Positions 35,504 through 45,913 of a stretch of 64,000 nt of DNA are shown here, one piece after another. Each line of letters starts with the position of its first letter. Positions within the stretch are counted from its first letter, which is position 1. The notes below the pieces were generated by a model, which did not search any database, was not told the DNA's origin, and saw nothing but the letters and a program-made list of their open reading frames with translations. Both the position numbers and the translations under genes were made by a program. Origin of the DNA: Marsupella aquatica (taxonomy: Eukaryota > Marchantiophyta); assembly GCA_973895155.1 (NCBI GenBank), contig OZ316892.1:5704001-5768000 (forward strand), in the 5' to 3' direction.

Positions 35504-35662
35504 CTATATTGAATCTGAATCAGTGAGCTGTACATTGTCACTGCTCATACAATCAGCACTTGAGTAAATTCCGTCATCATCAGAGCTTTCAAGTGCAATG
35601 TTCAGCTTCAGTGTTTCCCTCACAGCAGTGAGAGCCTTCTGACGTTCCAATATTCGAGGCAT
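35504..35662 (-). pseudogene. Probable frameshifted N-terminus of the transposase
   Basis: A frame from the ATG at 35662 encodes an acidic stretch (SSDDDGIYSSADCMSSDN, VQLTDSDSI) and stops at 35504. In the next frame the acidic character goes on at once (DLDSSDDSDDCGD) and runs straight into the transposase ATG at 35465. The simplest reading is a one-base indel near 35505 that separated about 50 N-terminal residues from the transposase; a tiny intron is the alternative. Confidence 0.45.
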
Positions 35663-35852
35663 GATGGCACTGAACAGAATTACAACATCATCAGGAACCA
35701 AAACAAGTGTGGAGACCAATCACAATATTGCTAAAAGGGTTGTGCATCCATAATCTTCTTTGGTCAGAATTGTGCTCAAATAAAATCATCAGAAACCATG
35801 GCCATTGCCTATTGAAAGATTGGATTACAATACAGAACCAAAATTGTTTGGC

Positions 35853-36449
35853 TCACTCATCATCGCTATCTAGATTATGGAATTTCAAAGTCCTCACTAA
35901 ATCATCTAATACTTCTGTGATCTGCTTGGCTGTTTTTTTCCCCTTCTGTGATGACGTGCTGGCCTTCCTGGGGGAGACAGCAGCTAGTCGGTGTGTAGGA
36001 TAGTGAGGAGAAGGGGGAATAGATTGGAGCACTGTGTCCACAAAGGACATGTGCAAGACCTTCACCGCATATTCATTTACAGATAGAGTGATTTCCACTC
36101 GATGCAATTTTTGGGTGACACCAAGGACGATGCGTGTCTGCTCCAACTCACTTAACAGTGCAAGGTCATGTGGAGTGCAATCCAACATGGTGGAGGCTAC
36201 TTCCCATATCTGTGCACGCATAGGGGTAACTGGCGCATGTATTGCATCGCAAAGAACTACATGGAATCGAAAGGTAGGCTTTCCAGGGAGATTGTGGTTA
36301 CATTTGGGCCCAAACTCGAGGGACTTCAGGCACAGTCGCCCGGATGTGAACCGGTGAGGACACGCAGAATATAAAAATTTCCTAGGATGGGGATTTGGGG
36401 CCTCAAAGTTCACTAGCCATGCTAGAGCAGGAGAGAAATTTCTACACTA
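35853..36449 (-). CDS. RPA1-like OB-fold / zinc protein fragment (Harbinger-borne ORF)
   Basis: The open frame runs from 36446 down to 35853, and no in-frame ATG precedes the conserved part, so it is probably a 3' exon; an AG acceptor-like site lies at about 36447. The order YSACPH, C, FGPKCNHN, then FRFHVVLCDA, IWEVASTML and DLALL recalls the zinc-containing DNA-binding domain C of the large RPA subunit, where a zinc loop sits inside an OB fold and an aromatic/acidic strand-helix pattern follows. The tail is basic (KASTSSQKGKKTAKQ) and then acidic (DSDDE). RPA-like proteins bind single-stranded DNA and are well known passengers of plant Helitrons, not of Harbingers. The likeness is by pattern only, and upstream exons were not found. 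Confidence 0.4.
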
Positions 36450-37106
36450 TCCAGCTGATCTACTTTCATCCACTTCAGCGAGAGACGTCCACCCAACCAT
36501 GGTCGCTTCTGCAATTCATTCCGGGATTAGGCACTATGTCATACACAATATGTAGAACCTCGTGGCACTTTCATGAAACTAAATCACAAACTTGTCCATC
36601 CTGGATCATGGGTGAATGCTGAGAGTACGTACCTAGCTAAGTTTGCACTGATCGTTTGATGTTGAACTCGTCCCGGTACGCGATCTCGATTTCTCTACAA
36701 AACCACCACCAAAATTCAGGGAGCACAGTCACAGCATGCGAGGGAGAGTAATAATTACTTGATTATTCATGTCACGCACCAAAGAATTGAACGTCTACCG
36801 CTATGGTGAACTTACATGATACCTGAGGGCCTGGGGAGACCTTCATTCGCGACCTTGTGGGGAGACTTTGTTTCTCGTAATGGATGACGGGGACAATTCT
36901 GAAGGTGTGGCTTTTGGTGCGTCGTGTTCAAACTGTACTGCGACAAAAGAGGTGTACAGTATTGGCGCCCACGTTAAGGGACATGTGTTAAAGTTAAGTG
37001 TTAATGCTACTGCCCGCAGCCAATACTTACGGGACCCGATTTGGGGCTCCCATAATAGTTACGGCCAGACCCATAACTACTTCATTACGGGTGGACGTTA
37101 ACCCAC
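36450..37106. other. Right subterminal region of the Harbinger element
   Basis: No gene confirmed. It may hold the promoter and first exon of the RPA-like frame. The last ~130 bp contain several CCCGTAA/TTACGGG and CCATAA motifs mirrored in the left subterminal region (29031-29160). Confidence 0.4.
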
Positions 37107-37130
37107 TACGGGCCAGCTTTGAGACGCCCT
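37107..37130 (-). repeat. Right terminal inverted repeat of the Harbinger element
   Basis: 24 bp, exact reverse complement of 29015-29038, followed directly by AGT (37131-37133). Confidence 0.9.
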
Positions 37131-37240
37131 AGTAGATACCCGATTGAGGGCACACAACTTCTCCAAAAACTTCTATGTCTTCATTTGCCTTTTTTAGACA
37201 GCGGGTGTATGTCCTATTACAAAGTGCCTAGACTCTCATA

Positions 37241-37640
37241 CCCGGTTTGGACTTGTCGGACAAATAGCAGTATTTACAAAGACAAAAGACATATGTCGTC
37301 CCGGTCACTCCCGGTTGATCCCGGCTGCAAAGTGAATTATTTACCGGCTCGGCCCCTTCCCCCCCCCCCCCCGCCCCGGCCTCCCTCCCCGGCCCGGTCT
37401 CCCCACCCTCCCCCCCAGCCTCTGTCCCCGCCGGGCCGGGCTGGGGGGTTTTAGGACCTGGCCGGGAAAAATTTTGACCAGGCCGGGAGAGTGTGGTGCT
37501 CGGCCGGGAGGGGTTGGGAGAATTTGACACCGGGCCGGGGAATATAAGGGAATATTGGACAAATAGACGGTTTTTGGATGGACAAGTTGTCATTTGTCGT
37601 GTCGGACAAGGACACATCTTGTCCGACAGTGAAAACCTGG
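37241..37640. mobile_element. hAT-like MITE, 400 bp, GC-rich core
   Basis: Flanked by an exact 8-bp direct repeat CTCTCATA (37233-37240 and 37641-37648), the size made by hAT transposases. The ends are imperfect inverted repeats of about 22 bp (CCCGGTTTGGACTTGTCGG against the complement CCAGGTTTTCACTGTCGG). Near the right end is a perfect 11-bp hairpin, TGTCGGACAAG (37600-37610) with CTTGTCCGACA (37618-37628). The core (37340-37540) is a C/G-rich run with CCGGCCCGG-like repeats and a C14 tract, very unlike its AT-rich surroundings. No coding sequence. Confidence 0.7.
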
Positions 37641-37648
37641 CTCTCATA

Positions 37649-38117
37649 TTCTTTGGAGGCCCAGATGATTGGTTTTAGGGTCTCTAGACAAATTCCTTGC
37701 TAGGACCCTTCTCGTGATTCATTCTGGAGCTTTACCACTTGGTTACCACTACAGGCTTTTGAACAGTTTACTACAAACTTGGTATCACTTTAGTTCCTTA
37801 GTTTGCACTAGCAGAAGACTCTTTGGCATTTTTGCTCAGATTGATCAAATTCTCAGATTGATCAAATCTTGTGCCTTTGGGAACTGTCTCATGTAGCGTT
37901 ACCCTGATTTTCAGTTATTGCTCAATCATTTTCATTTTCAATCATTTTTGCTCAGATTGATCAAATATGATGTCCAGCTCAGTATAACATGGTGAAACAC
38001 TTTGGTAAAAGTAATTAGGCTGGAGTAGGCACCTCCAATTGGCATCTATAGTCAAAGCCAAGTCTGTTGCACACCCAACTAAAAGTCGATCAAGCGCAAG
38101 TATATATCCCAGTATAT
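37649..38117. other. Gene-less stretch
   Basis: Non-coding. CTCAGATTGATCAAAT occurs three times between 37835 and 37970, a small local repeat. No gene seen. Confidence 0.4.
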
Positions 38118-38280
38118 ATAATGCCAAAGAATAAAATGTGCATACAGGGAGACAGGATCCCAATGGCAAGAAGCCCAATAAGGGGTGGAAGCAAAGGAAA
38201 AGCCCCTAAACACCAAAGAGCCCCAGAGTCAAAGACCCCCAGAGTCCGCAACAACAGCAAAAAGAAATGAGAGAATTGTG
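38118..38280 (+). repeat. Dispersed repeat, retroelement 3'-end-like, copy 2
   Basis: Starts near ATGCCAAAGAATAAAATG, then CATACAGGGAGACAGGATCC, CCCCTAAACACCAAAGAGCC and GAGTCCGCAACAACAGC. The same order appears inverted at 39405-39605 and partly at 4455-4600. Non-coding. Confidence 0.5.
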
Positions 38281-39404
38281 ACAATGTCTGCCCAACCTGA
38301 GAATAACAAACAAGGAGTCTGAAGAGATCCTAGTAAGTCATTTACAACTATAATAAGGGATCTTGCAATTTTTGTCCTTTGTCCCAATACAAAAAAGCTC
38401 ATGGGCGGGAAAGATTCACAGCCGTTAGATTTGTTTGGCTATTTTTCCTGACCATTGATGGAAGAAATGGGCACCCCCAGCGCATATGTGCTTCCCCAAG
38501 CTGCCCCATAAATGCCCCGACCTGACTTCCCATGGGCTGGCCCTCCTTGCGCTGTGCAATGCAGGGGCATAGAGATTGTCAAAGAATAATAAGATCATGA
38601 ACCCCAATGACTTCCACATTGCAGAGGGTTCAGACGTAAGACTATGAAATTCTAAAATGCCACAGAATTGAATGAATAAGTTCCAAATATGACACTTTTT
38701 CCTCAGGTCATATAGGCATGTGCAGTCAAACGTGCCTAAGTGCATAACTGCACCAAGTTGGGGGTCTTCCCAAATGTTTGTTTGTGTTGAACCTTGTTGG
38801 GTGGAGTCACCGTGTGTCCAACTAACATCAATGGCGAAAAAGTAGAGCGCTCTTACAATATCAGAGAAGTAGTATAGGCAAGAACCTTGAACGTGGGCAA
38901 GGTCTACAGTGGAGCCGTTACATGTATATTCTTGTCTTTACTGCTGTATTAGAAAGATTTCATTTGTCAATGTGCTCTACTCTAGACCTTACTATACAGC
39001 AGTAAAGATAAATATCTACTATGGCACGATTTCATTTGTTATGGGGCACTAACTGTAGACCTTATTATATAGCAGTAAAGATAAATATCTTCTAGGACAA
39101 CTTCCTGTTCTCATTACCCAGTGTAGTATCTCAAGTTCTATTATTTAGTGACAAAACATAATTATCTGGTAGATCTTTGTTTGCTCCGTCGCACATCTTG
39201 ATAATTAGATACCCATTCCTAGAACACTCTCAATTTCAGCTCTCGCTGATCACTTCTTTTTGCAACGGGTGTCAATTACACTACAAAAAGCTTAGGCATT
39301 CACTATCCTTGTAGGGCCAAGACTATTTGTTTTCGGACCTCAAGTCAAATTTCTTCTTTGTGACCCTCCTATGTGACGTTCACCTGAACTTTACCAGACT
39401 TTCA
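38281..39404. other. Gene-less stretch
   Basis: Non-coding. AGCAGTAAAGATAAATATCT occurs twice (about 38998-39017 and 39073-39092) with matching flanks, a degenerate ~75-bp tandem duplication. No gene seen. Confidence 0.4.
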
Positions 39405-39605
39405 GTTTGCTGCTTAGTAGAGCTTTAGTTCTTTTGCCGTTGTTGGGGACACTTAGGCTTTTTTATTCTTCAACTTTTTTGGTACCTTGGTTTTCCTGGA
39501 TTGCCCCCTGTTTCCCTCCCTCTATTGGGTCTCTGGCCGTTGGGATCTTGTCTCCCTGTATGACTTTTAATTTGTTCTTTGATAATATCAAACACTATAA
39601 TAATA
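39405..39605 (-). repeat. Dispersed repeat, retroelement 3'-end-like, copy 3
   Basis: The minus strand reads CATACAGGGAGACAAGATCC, CCCAATAGAGGGAGGG and GTCCCCAACAACGGCAAAAG, matching the copy at 38118 in order and orientation. Confidence 0.5.
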
Positions 39606-40319
39606 GATCCCTGCCAAAAAGCGGGATTGTTTGCCAACAAAAAGGAGAGCCAACCCTGGCCTTTCATAAAAGAAAAATTCTTTGGCACCACTAGATCCAC
39701 CCTTGCACCCTTCCTATCTCTTACCTGTCTACCTTAGCTGCCCTGCATGTGCTTGCACTGCCCATGATGATAAAATGATATAACTAAAACAAATATATTT
39801 TTTACGCTGACATGATTGCATAGATGACAATCATAATGACAACATTTCTTTGCCTCAATTATATTGTAATTCTTTACCTCATCTTGAATTTCTGCACATG
39901 CAATCCATGGCACCAAAGATTGGGGTTGTGGGGAACTGCACATAAAAAAATGACATACACGGTGTTGTGTTCGACATCTTATAATAAAACTTGTTATTTC
40001 TTTTTAATGAATGAGTGTACACCATATATTACCACATTTTGATGCATGATTACCAACAGGGCAAAGATTGCATGGTGGCAATGACAATACTCATCTACAA
40101 TTCACCTCACCTTGACATATTGTTGCACCAGCAACAACACGGGCATAATGATAATCATGCAACCCATAGACTTTGGGCTATCATACACTATAATATGGAA
40201 TTATACCTTTTTGAGGTGTTATATCTTATTTAAATTAATCCATGGACCCCCATGTTATTTTAGAGGCAGGTATCTAGAAACTGAAGCCCAAATGGACCTC
40301 CAAGTCTAAAGAATTTTTT
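39606..40319. other. Gene-less stretch
   Basis: AT-rich non-coding sequence; no RNA gene or element recognised. Confidence 0.35.
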
Positions 40320-40880
40320 TTCAAAAATGGACAAGTCAATGTTTGACACTTGGAACAGTTGCCAAACTTACCAAGGCAACCATAATTAAAATGAATCGCA
40401 AAACCAGCTGCAATGTGAAATACTGTTTAATGTTGGGTAGCATAATAATTGCCCACTTCAGCAAAACGGTGCTCAACGGTTTCCTCCACGGTACGGAAAG
40501 GATGTCAGATGCACTCAAGTTGCATCGAAAGTAATCACTTGTCAATTCCTACACGCAGAGAGACGAAGAGAGAGAAGCCATCGGTGTCATCAAATCACTA
40601 ACTTTGCAGAATTGTTTTAGACAAAACGTTCATGGAAACATATCTCCAATTGTAGAATTCAAAATCGATTGAATGCTAGAGAAATTTAGAAACTCATGAC
40701 CACTTTAGTACTTGACTCCCAATGTCACACTCATTGGAAAGCTAGAGAACATTGGAAACTCATAATCTCCTCATAACTAAACTAAATCTATCAATGTTAA
40801 GTTCATTAAAATCTAAGGAAATTCTAAAACTAATTATCTCCTTAGTACTCGACAAAATCTGTCAATTTTTGGTTCATTCT
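40320..40880 (-). repeat. Dispersed repeat family D, block A-B, inverted copy
   Basis: Reverse complement of 50930-51420. GCCAAACTTACCAAGGCAAC and CATAATTA at 40370-40388 match the complement of 51362-51381. The stretch with CTCATTGGAAAGCTAGAGAA (40729-40748) matches the complement of the AAATGAGTGTGA repeats at 51000-51200. No coding content. Confidence 0.65.
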
Positions 40881-41109
40881 CATGGAAGGGATCAACATTT
40901 CAAGGGTTGTGCAACAGAGATTTCTATTCCTATTTACATTAGAGATTATGAAATCACGGGTAAAATCTCTTTTTCATATTACTTATTCAATTCTTACTAA
41001 ATGGTGACAATCCTGAGCTCATTAGTACTGTCTCGTCAAGATCTTTCCAACGCCATGTTATACATGAGGTTTCATTATGATTTTGACTCAGCAATGTGAA
41101 ATCAAAAAA
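40881..41109. other. Spacer within repeat family D
   Basis: Sequence between inverted block A-B and direct block C; it has no counterpart in the copy at 51 kb. No gene. Confidence 0.3.
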
Positions 41110-41410
41110 TAATTGTTGTCGGGAAAATTTTGCGTTCTGAATAAAATCAAACTATAAATGACACCGTTACTGGGAGCAGTTTTACCTCAATCTTTGTCTT
41201 TTGATTTGCATGTCAGTTTTTTTACATTCTCTTTTACGGCATGACGTCCTAGTTTTTACAGAAAAGTTGCCACAAACACGAATGCAGAAATTAATTTTAT
41301 CCAAAAACAAATCTCTTTGTGTTTGCAACGTGCCATGATGATGTGACATTCCGTGGAGCCTGGAATTTTGGAAAGGACCCCTAATGGGGGTCTTAAACTA
41401 AAAACGGTGG
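41110..41410 (+). repeat. Dispersed repeat family D, block C, copy 1
   Basis: CACAAACACGAATGCAGAA, TTTTATCCAAAAA and GGAGCCTGGAATTTTG occur in the same order as at 51460-51725. It ends in a small palindrome, GGACCCCTAATGGGGGTC. Confidence 0.7.
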
Positions 41411-41799
41411 GAATAAATTGTACGTGACTGTTTGAAAACACTTTATCATCACCATCTGACTGAGAAAAACACCCTCCTTGTGACACTCCTAGGCTGCTGC
41501 CATGCGGCTGTGTATGCTTGTGCTTGCGGAATCAATAGAGGGTCAAGAAAGTTTGATAAGATTCTGAAATGTAATATATGATATCGCCAAGTTCTTTAAT
41601 GAGCATGTCTGAATAAAGATGAAATGTGGTGTTACTCTCTTCCACTTATTATCATATCTATATCACTTTGTTTGCATTTTCCCTTGTAAACAATGAAGGC
41701 TTGCATCCCATGAACATTGAACAACATGTACTCATATGTGTATTTAAGCATCCTAGGCATTATGTGTTCATTGTGATGATTGACTTATATGCTTGAATT
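41411..41799. other. Gene-less stretch
   Basis: AT-rich non-coding DNA between repeat family D and a Helitron-like end. Nothing recognised. Confidence 0.35.
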
Positions 41800-42043
41800 C
41801 ATTTATGCACACTAAACTTGCACACTCATAACTGCAATGACAAAATGGCCAAAACAAACTAACAACCACATGGCCAAAACAAACTCATGGCCACATTCAA
41901 CTATCACATGGGTGTGATGACAAAGTGGCCACTGACCATGTGGCCACAATGACACATAAGATGTCTTTACAACTTTCTTGCCCCATTTGCATTTATTTGC
42001 CTTGCCTCAACATCTTTTCTGAAATGCATGGGCATGGGGCTAG
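41800..42043 (+). mobile_element. Helitron-like 3' terminus, plus orientation
   Basis: The right edge CATCTTTTCTGAAATGCATG, then GGCATGGGGCTAG followed by T (42040-42043 = CTAG), aligns with the minus-strand end at 8426-8460. Inward, ACAACTTTCTTGCCCCATTT aligns with the complement of 9215-9235. The minisatellite that separates these two blocks at 8.4-9.2 kb is absent here. The 5' end is not resolved. Confidence 0.45.
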
Positions 42044-42180
42044 TTATACATATTGTGCTACCATATTTTGGTTTAAGGAATTTAATTCCCAATTACATAA
42101 TCACTGGAAATAATTTATTGGTACTCGTCAATTAGTCTGGAGCTCTCCCTCCCTCCATCACTTCTGCAAAAAAAATCCTA

Positions 42181-42210
42181 CTAGCCCAATGCTTGTGCAT
42201 TGCACAATAT
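42181..42210 (-). mobile_element. Helitron-like 3' terminus, minus orientation
   Basis: On the minus strand the hairpin TTGTGCAATGCACAA (42193-42207, perfect 7-bp stem) is followed by eight bases and CTAG (42181-42184), next to A/T. It is the best preserved hairpin-CTAG end of the three. How far the element extends to the right is unknown. Confidence 0.5.
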
Positions 42211-43612
42211 TGTCTATCGTAAGTGACATTGAGCAGGATTTGTTGTCAAACATAAGTGAAATGACCAGGCAATCAAATGCTGTTGGGAGTTGGTCAGTCG
42301 ACCTACATTTCAATGGGCATGTGAGAACGTTAACACAACGCTCGGGTGCTGTGTTTGTTTTGGGTGTTGCATTCCCAAATTGTTTAATTGACATTCAACA
42401 CAAAATGTGCAAATTCATGACAACAACTCCATATTATGAGCCTCATCATTGCATGCAGATCAAAAGTGGCAACTGGAATGGTCTTGTTTTCAATTACAAA
42501 TTTGTGCTCTCCCTTGAGTAAATTCAATGTTTGAATTAACTAAACATTCCCTACACATTCCTGTTACAGATGAAATATTGTTGCGAAGTAGAAGAAATTT
42601 GAACCAAAATAATGCCCTCTAACATGCATCAATTTTAAGTCTATAATCTCTGCTTACACCCTACATTCATCTCAAATGCCAAATTTGAATACCACGCCTG
42701 AACTCAAACACAATGCCAATTTTTGAACACAATGTCACGTGTATACAAAAAACCAAAACAAAAAGTCAAAACTCAAAGACAACAACCTGGGCGCATTATT
42801 TGAATATAGCACCCCATGGTCCAGTATCTACAACTATGATACCCAATGCCGCCAAACTCATCCATAGTTGTCCATTTACAAAAACAGTTATGGGTGGAAA
42901 TGATCAGTCTGTTTACAAAAACAGTTTTGGGTGGGAATGATCAGCAGCCGTTGGATTTGTTTGCAAAAAGGGGGAGGCAGGGGTACTCCGTCCTCACGCC
43001 GGGCCTGAGGCAGGGGTATGCCCAACTGCCCACGACTCCCTCCCTCATAATTGATGTATGCCATGCTGCCCAGTGCCCAAGAGTGGAGCCGGTATGCAAC
43101 CTGACCAATGCCCATGACTTCTGCCAGGCCCTCGCTTTCTCACTCACCCAATTGTGCATAGGCATGGCACTCGTTCAAATATAGTGCCATGACGCTTTGT
43201 TCGGGGAAATTTGAATGCATCACCCAAACCAGGACTCAAACTCGAACACGACCCAATATTCAAACACAACGTCAGAATCATCACAACCATATATAAAACC
43301 AAAATAGAAAGTCAAAACTCTAACACAAAGCCCCAAACCAAGTATTTGAATATAGCGCCCCCATGATTCACTCCTAAAATATAGCCCCCATTTGTTATGG
43401 GAAGACGGTAAGTCCCCACTCCCGAGCTGCCTCGTTCCACTCCTCCTCCCACCACCAGAGCGAAAAGCCGAGCGGGCGACGAAGACAGAAGACTGAACGA
43501 ATCATTCCAGTCCTTTCCAGAGGAAGACACAGACTGAGAGGGCAGGGGTTCGGCATCAGACCTCGAACGCGAGAGGCTCGGCCCGGTCGGAGAAGCGAGA
43601 CGCAGCGCAGCT
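42211..43612. other. Gene-less stretch
   Basis: No gene recognised. TTTACAAAAACAGTT followed by GGGTGG(A/G)AATGATCAG is duplicated in tandem (about 42875-42945). Frames at 42846-43184 and 42888-43165 show no family signal. Confidence 0.4.
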
Positions 43613-45913
43613 ATGGTGCCAGCCACGGGCCTAACCCCCTGTAGGCTCTCTCTCCCTCGTCCCCTCTCCTCTCCTCTCTCCTCTCTCTGCCCCTCTCCTC
43701 GTCCGCCATCATTCTCGTCCCCTCTCGCGTCCTTTACAATCATAATTGCTGCATGCGCGCGAATCATCAATCGAGCATTGCTACTTCATCGCAATACGTC
43801 ATGTCTGCCATTTTGTGAACCGCGTGCTTTTTTGTTCGTCCGAATTGTGATTGTCGCGCTTCGTTCTGGTTCTTCTGGTTTGCTCGCTGTCTTGTGGGCG
43901 CATTTGCTGGTGCTTCGCAAGATTACCTTCCTTCGTTTTTGGTGATTGCTTTGGTCTGCGTTTTTGTTTCTTCGGTTGGGGTTGTTGCGCTTCTTTCCGG
44001 TTCTGCTAAGTTGCTTGCTTTTAGGTTTTGCTTGGAGAATTGCTGTGTGTGCTTTGCTGCTGCTCTCTCGATTCGATCTGCCTACCATTTGGGCAGTTGC
44101 TTTCGTGTGCTTTTCGTTCTTCCGTAGTGGCATTGCCGCGCTGGTTATTCTTTGTGGCTTGCTTGCTTTTAGGTTTAGCTTTGAGAATTGTCGCGCTTCT
44201 TGATTCCTGTTGGAAGATCTTGGTTCTATATCTGTCTATGCGTCTGTGTCTATCGCAAGTTGCTCTCGCCTAGTCCGTTACTTTTGCTTTCGTTTCCATT
44301 GCTTTCAATTCCTGGCATTTTCTTTTTTCTGCAGAATTGAGAATTTTGGCGCGTCTTCGCCCGTCTTTGAAAATTTTACTTCGTCTTCGGATTGTGCCTT
44401 CACAGATCTCTTTTTCCAGTCTACTGTTTTCGGTTTGTGAATCCCTTTCCTTCCCATTTCTTTCATCTGCTCTTCAGCTGACAATTTTGAACGCGGCTTC
44501 ATCCGTGTTTTGCATTTGGCCTTCATCATTGGAAATCTCTAGTTGTTTGGAATCATGGCACTCCATGATACCCTCTTCTCATCCACTTTACCCTACCCGT
44601 ATGTGATTCAGGCATTTGGTTCCTTTGCTATGTGTGCTGGCTTGACTGAGTGACTGTTTGTCGTATGCTTCCGGTTCTTCTTTCTTGCTTGCAAGCATCG
44701 CATCAAATTATGTTGCGATGCTTGAAGTTCTTCATCCATTTTGGAATATTCTCGTCTGATGTTGTTTTGCTGCTGTCATGATTTGAATGTCGTGCGCTGC
44801 TGGTTCTTGTCTTTGAGTCGCTCTCCAGTCTCGAGTTGTGGTAACGGATTATTGTTTCCCCTGTGTTTGTTTCCCTGTCCACATCCGATTGGGCTCCTGG
44901 TTGCCAGATGTGTTACGGTTTGTGGAATTCTGTTCTCTGGTCGAAGGTGCTCCGCGTATATCTGAGGAAAGGAAAGAAACAGGGGGAGAGGGACAGTGGG
45001 AATTGAGTTGAATGAGTTTTCCTGCATAGTGATCATGAGAGGAGGGTAGGGTACAGAAGGTGCATTTTAGGCAGAGAGAGTGGGAGAGAAGTATAAGGGA
45101 ATTGGCAGTCCATTACTGTCAATCTGGATGTTTGCACACTTGAGAGAGTCGGGGCAATGCTCTCCCAGTTTGTACCGGGGTACGATGGGTCGCCTAGGTG
45201 TTGCCTGGCCTCGTCAAAAAGGTGGGAGAGAGGGCAGAAATGCTCCGTCAAGGAGTTGCGGGAATAGTTTCTTTACAGTCTTCGTGCTTGGTATACGAAT
45301 GTCTGAATGTGCTGTAGCCGACGGCTCCTTTGTGCTTGTTGGTTGCGGCTAGAAATCTCGTCGAGAAGCGCTCCTCTAAATGAAAATCCAGCACGAGCTG
45401 TTTACCTATGTCTCACGGCCTTCTAAAGTGGCGGGGGCCTGATGTCTAAATTTACTGCGAGTCTTCATTGTAAGCTTTTGCGGGTCGATCTTTTCTCGCG
45501 CTTGTCACAGACGCACCTCAACTTTTTTGCAATTCAGAGCGATTGAATAATCCCGAGGAGTGGTTTCTAAGGCAAACATTTGGCTCTTTGCAATCGCACA
45601 GGGGAAACAGTATGACATCCATCCTTCTGGTGTTTCTTCCTTGTGTAATGGCTTAGGTGTCCAGTGCCGCTTTATCGAGAAGGTGTCTTACTGCGAATGA
45701 GCTCGAAGTGCTGTGGAGTGGAGATATGGAGGCTGGGAATGTCCGCTGGATGGGCGACTATATGGATACACAATGTCAACTCAAATGCTTTTTTCGGGAG
45801 CTGTTCTGACAGGAGTAGGAGTCTGATTGACAGCCTGCTGAACCAGATCAACAGGAATGTAGATGAGGAGTGCAATCGTTGTGGATTAGAGAAGAATATA
45901 TAGCTGTGTCGAC
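43613..45913 (+). promoter_or_regulatory. CT-rich leader and probable 5' UTR intron of the zinc-ribbon gene
   Basis: A pyrimidine-rich tract (CTCTCTCTCCCTCGTCCCC and similar, 43640-43735), of the kind found near plant transcription starts, is followed by about 2.1 kb of T-rich, intron-like sequence (43800-45900) up to the coding ATG at 45914. Transcription probably starts near 43.6 kb and a leader intron is removed. Exact splice sites are not assigned. Short frames here, including 45664-45903 just before the ATG, look like noise or upstream ORFs. Confidence 0.4.

Larger units (their letters stand above)
29015..37130. mobile_element. PIF/Harbinger DNA transposon, 8.1 kb, multi-gene
   Basis: The ends are perfect 24-bp inverted repeats (29015-29038 and 37107-37130, beginning AGGGCGTCTCAAAGC). 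They are flanked by the direct repeat AGT at 29012-29014 and 37131-37133, a 3-bp target duplication as expected for this superfamily, although TWA is the usual sequence. Both subterminal regions are rich in CCCGTAA and TTATGGG motifs, probable transposase sites. Inside are a Myb/SANT-like gene on the plus strand (29534-30951) and, on the minus strand, a DDE transposase (35465-34062), an RPA-like frame (36449-35853) and a long unknown frame with one amber stop (33598-31445). Typical plant Harbingers carry only the first two. Repeats of GCGACATCG lie between the genes. Confidence 0.85.

Noticed and set aside
37119-37647. Pro-rich and Gly-rich frames on both strands
   Set aside because: Come from the GC-rich core of the MITE; no coding signal.
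43613-43945. 110-codon plus-strand frame rich in Pro, Ser and Leu
   Set aside because: It follows from the CT-rich leader tract; no domain and better explained as 5' UTR.
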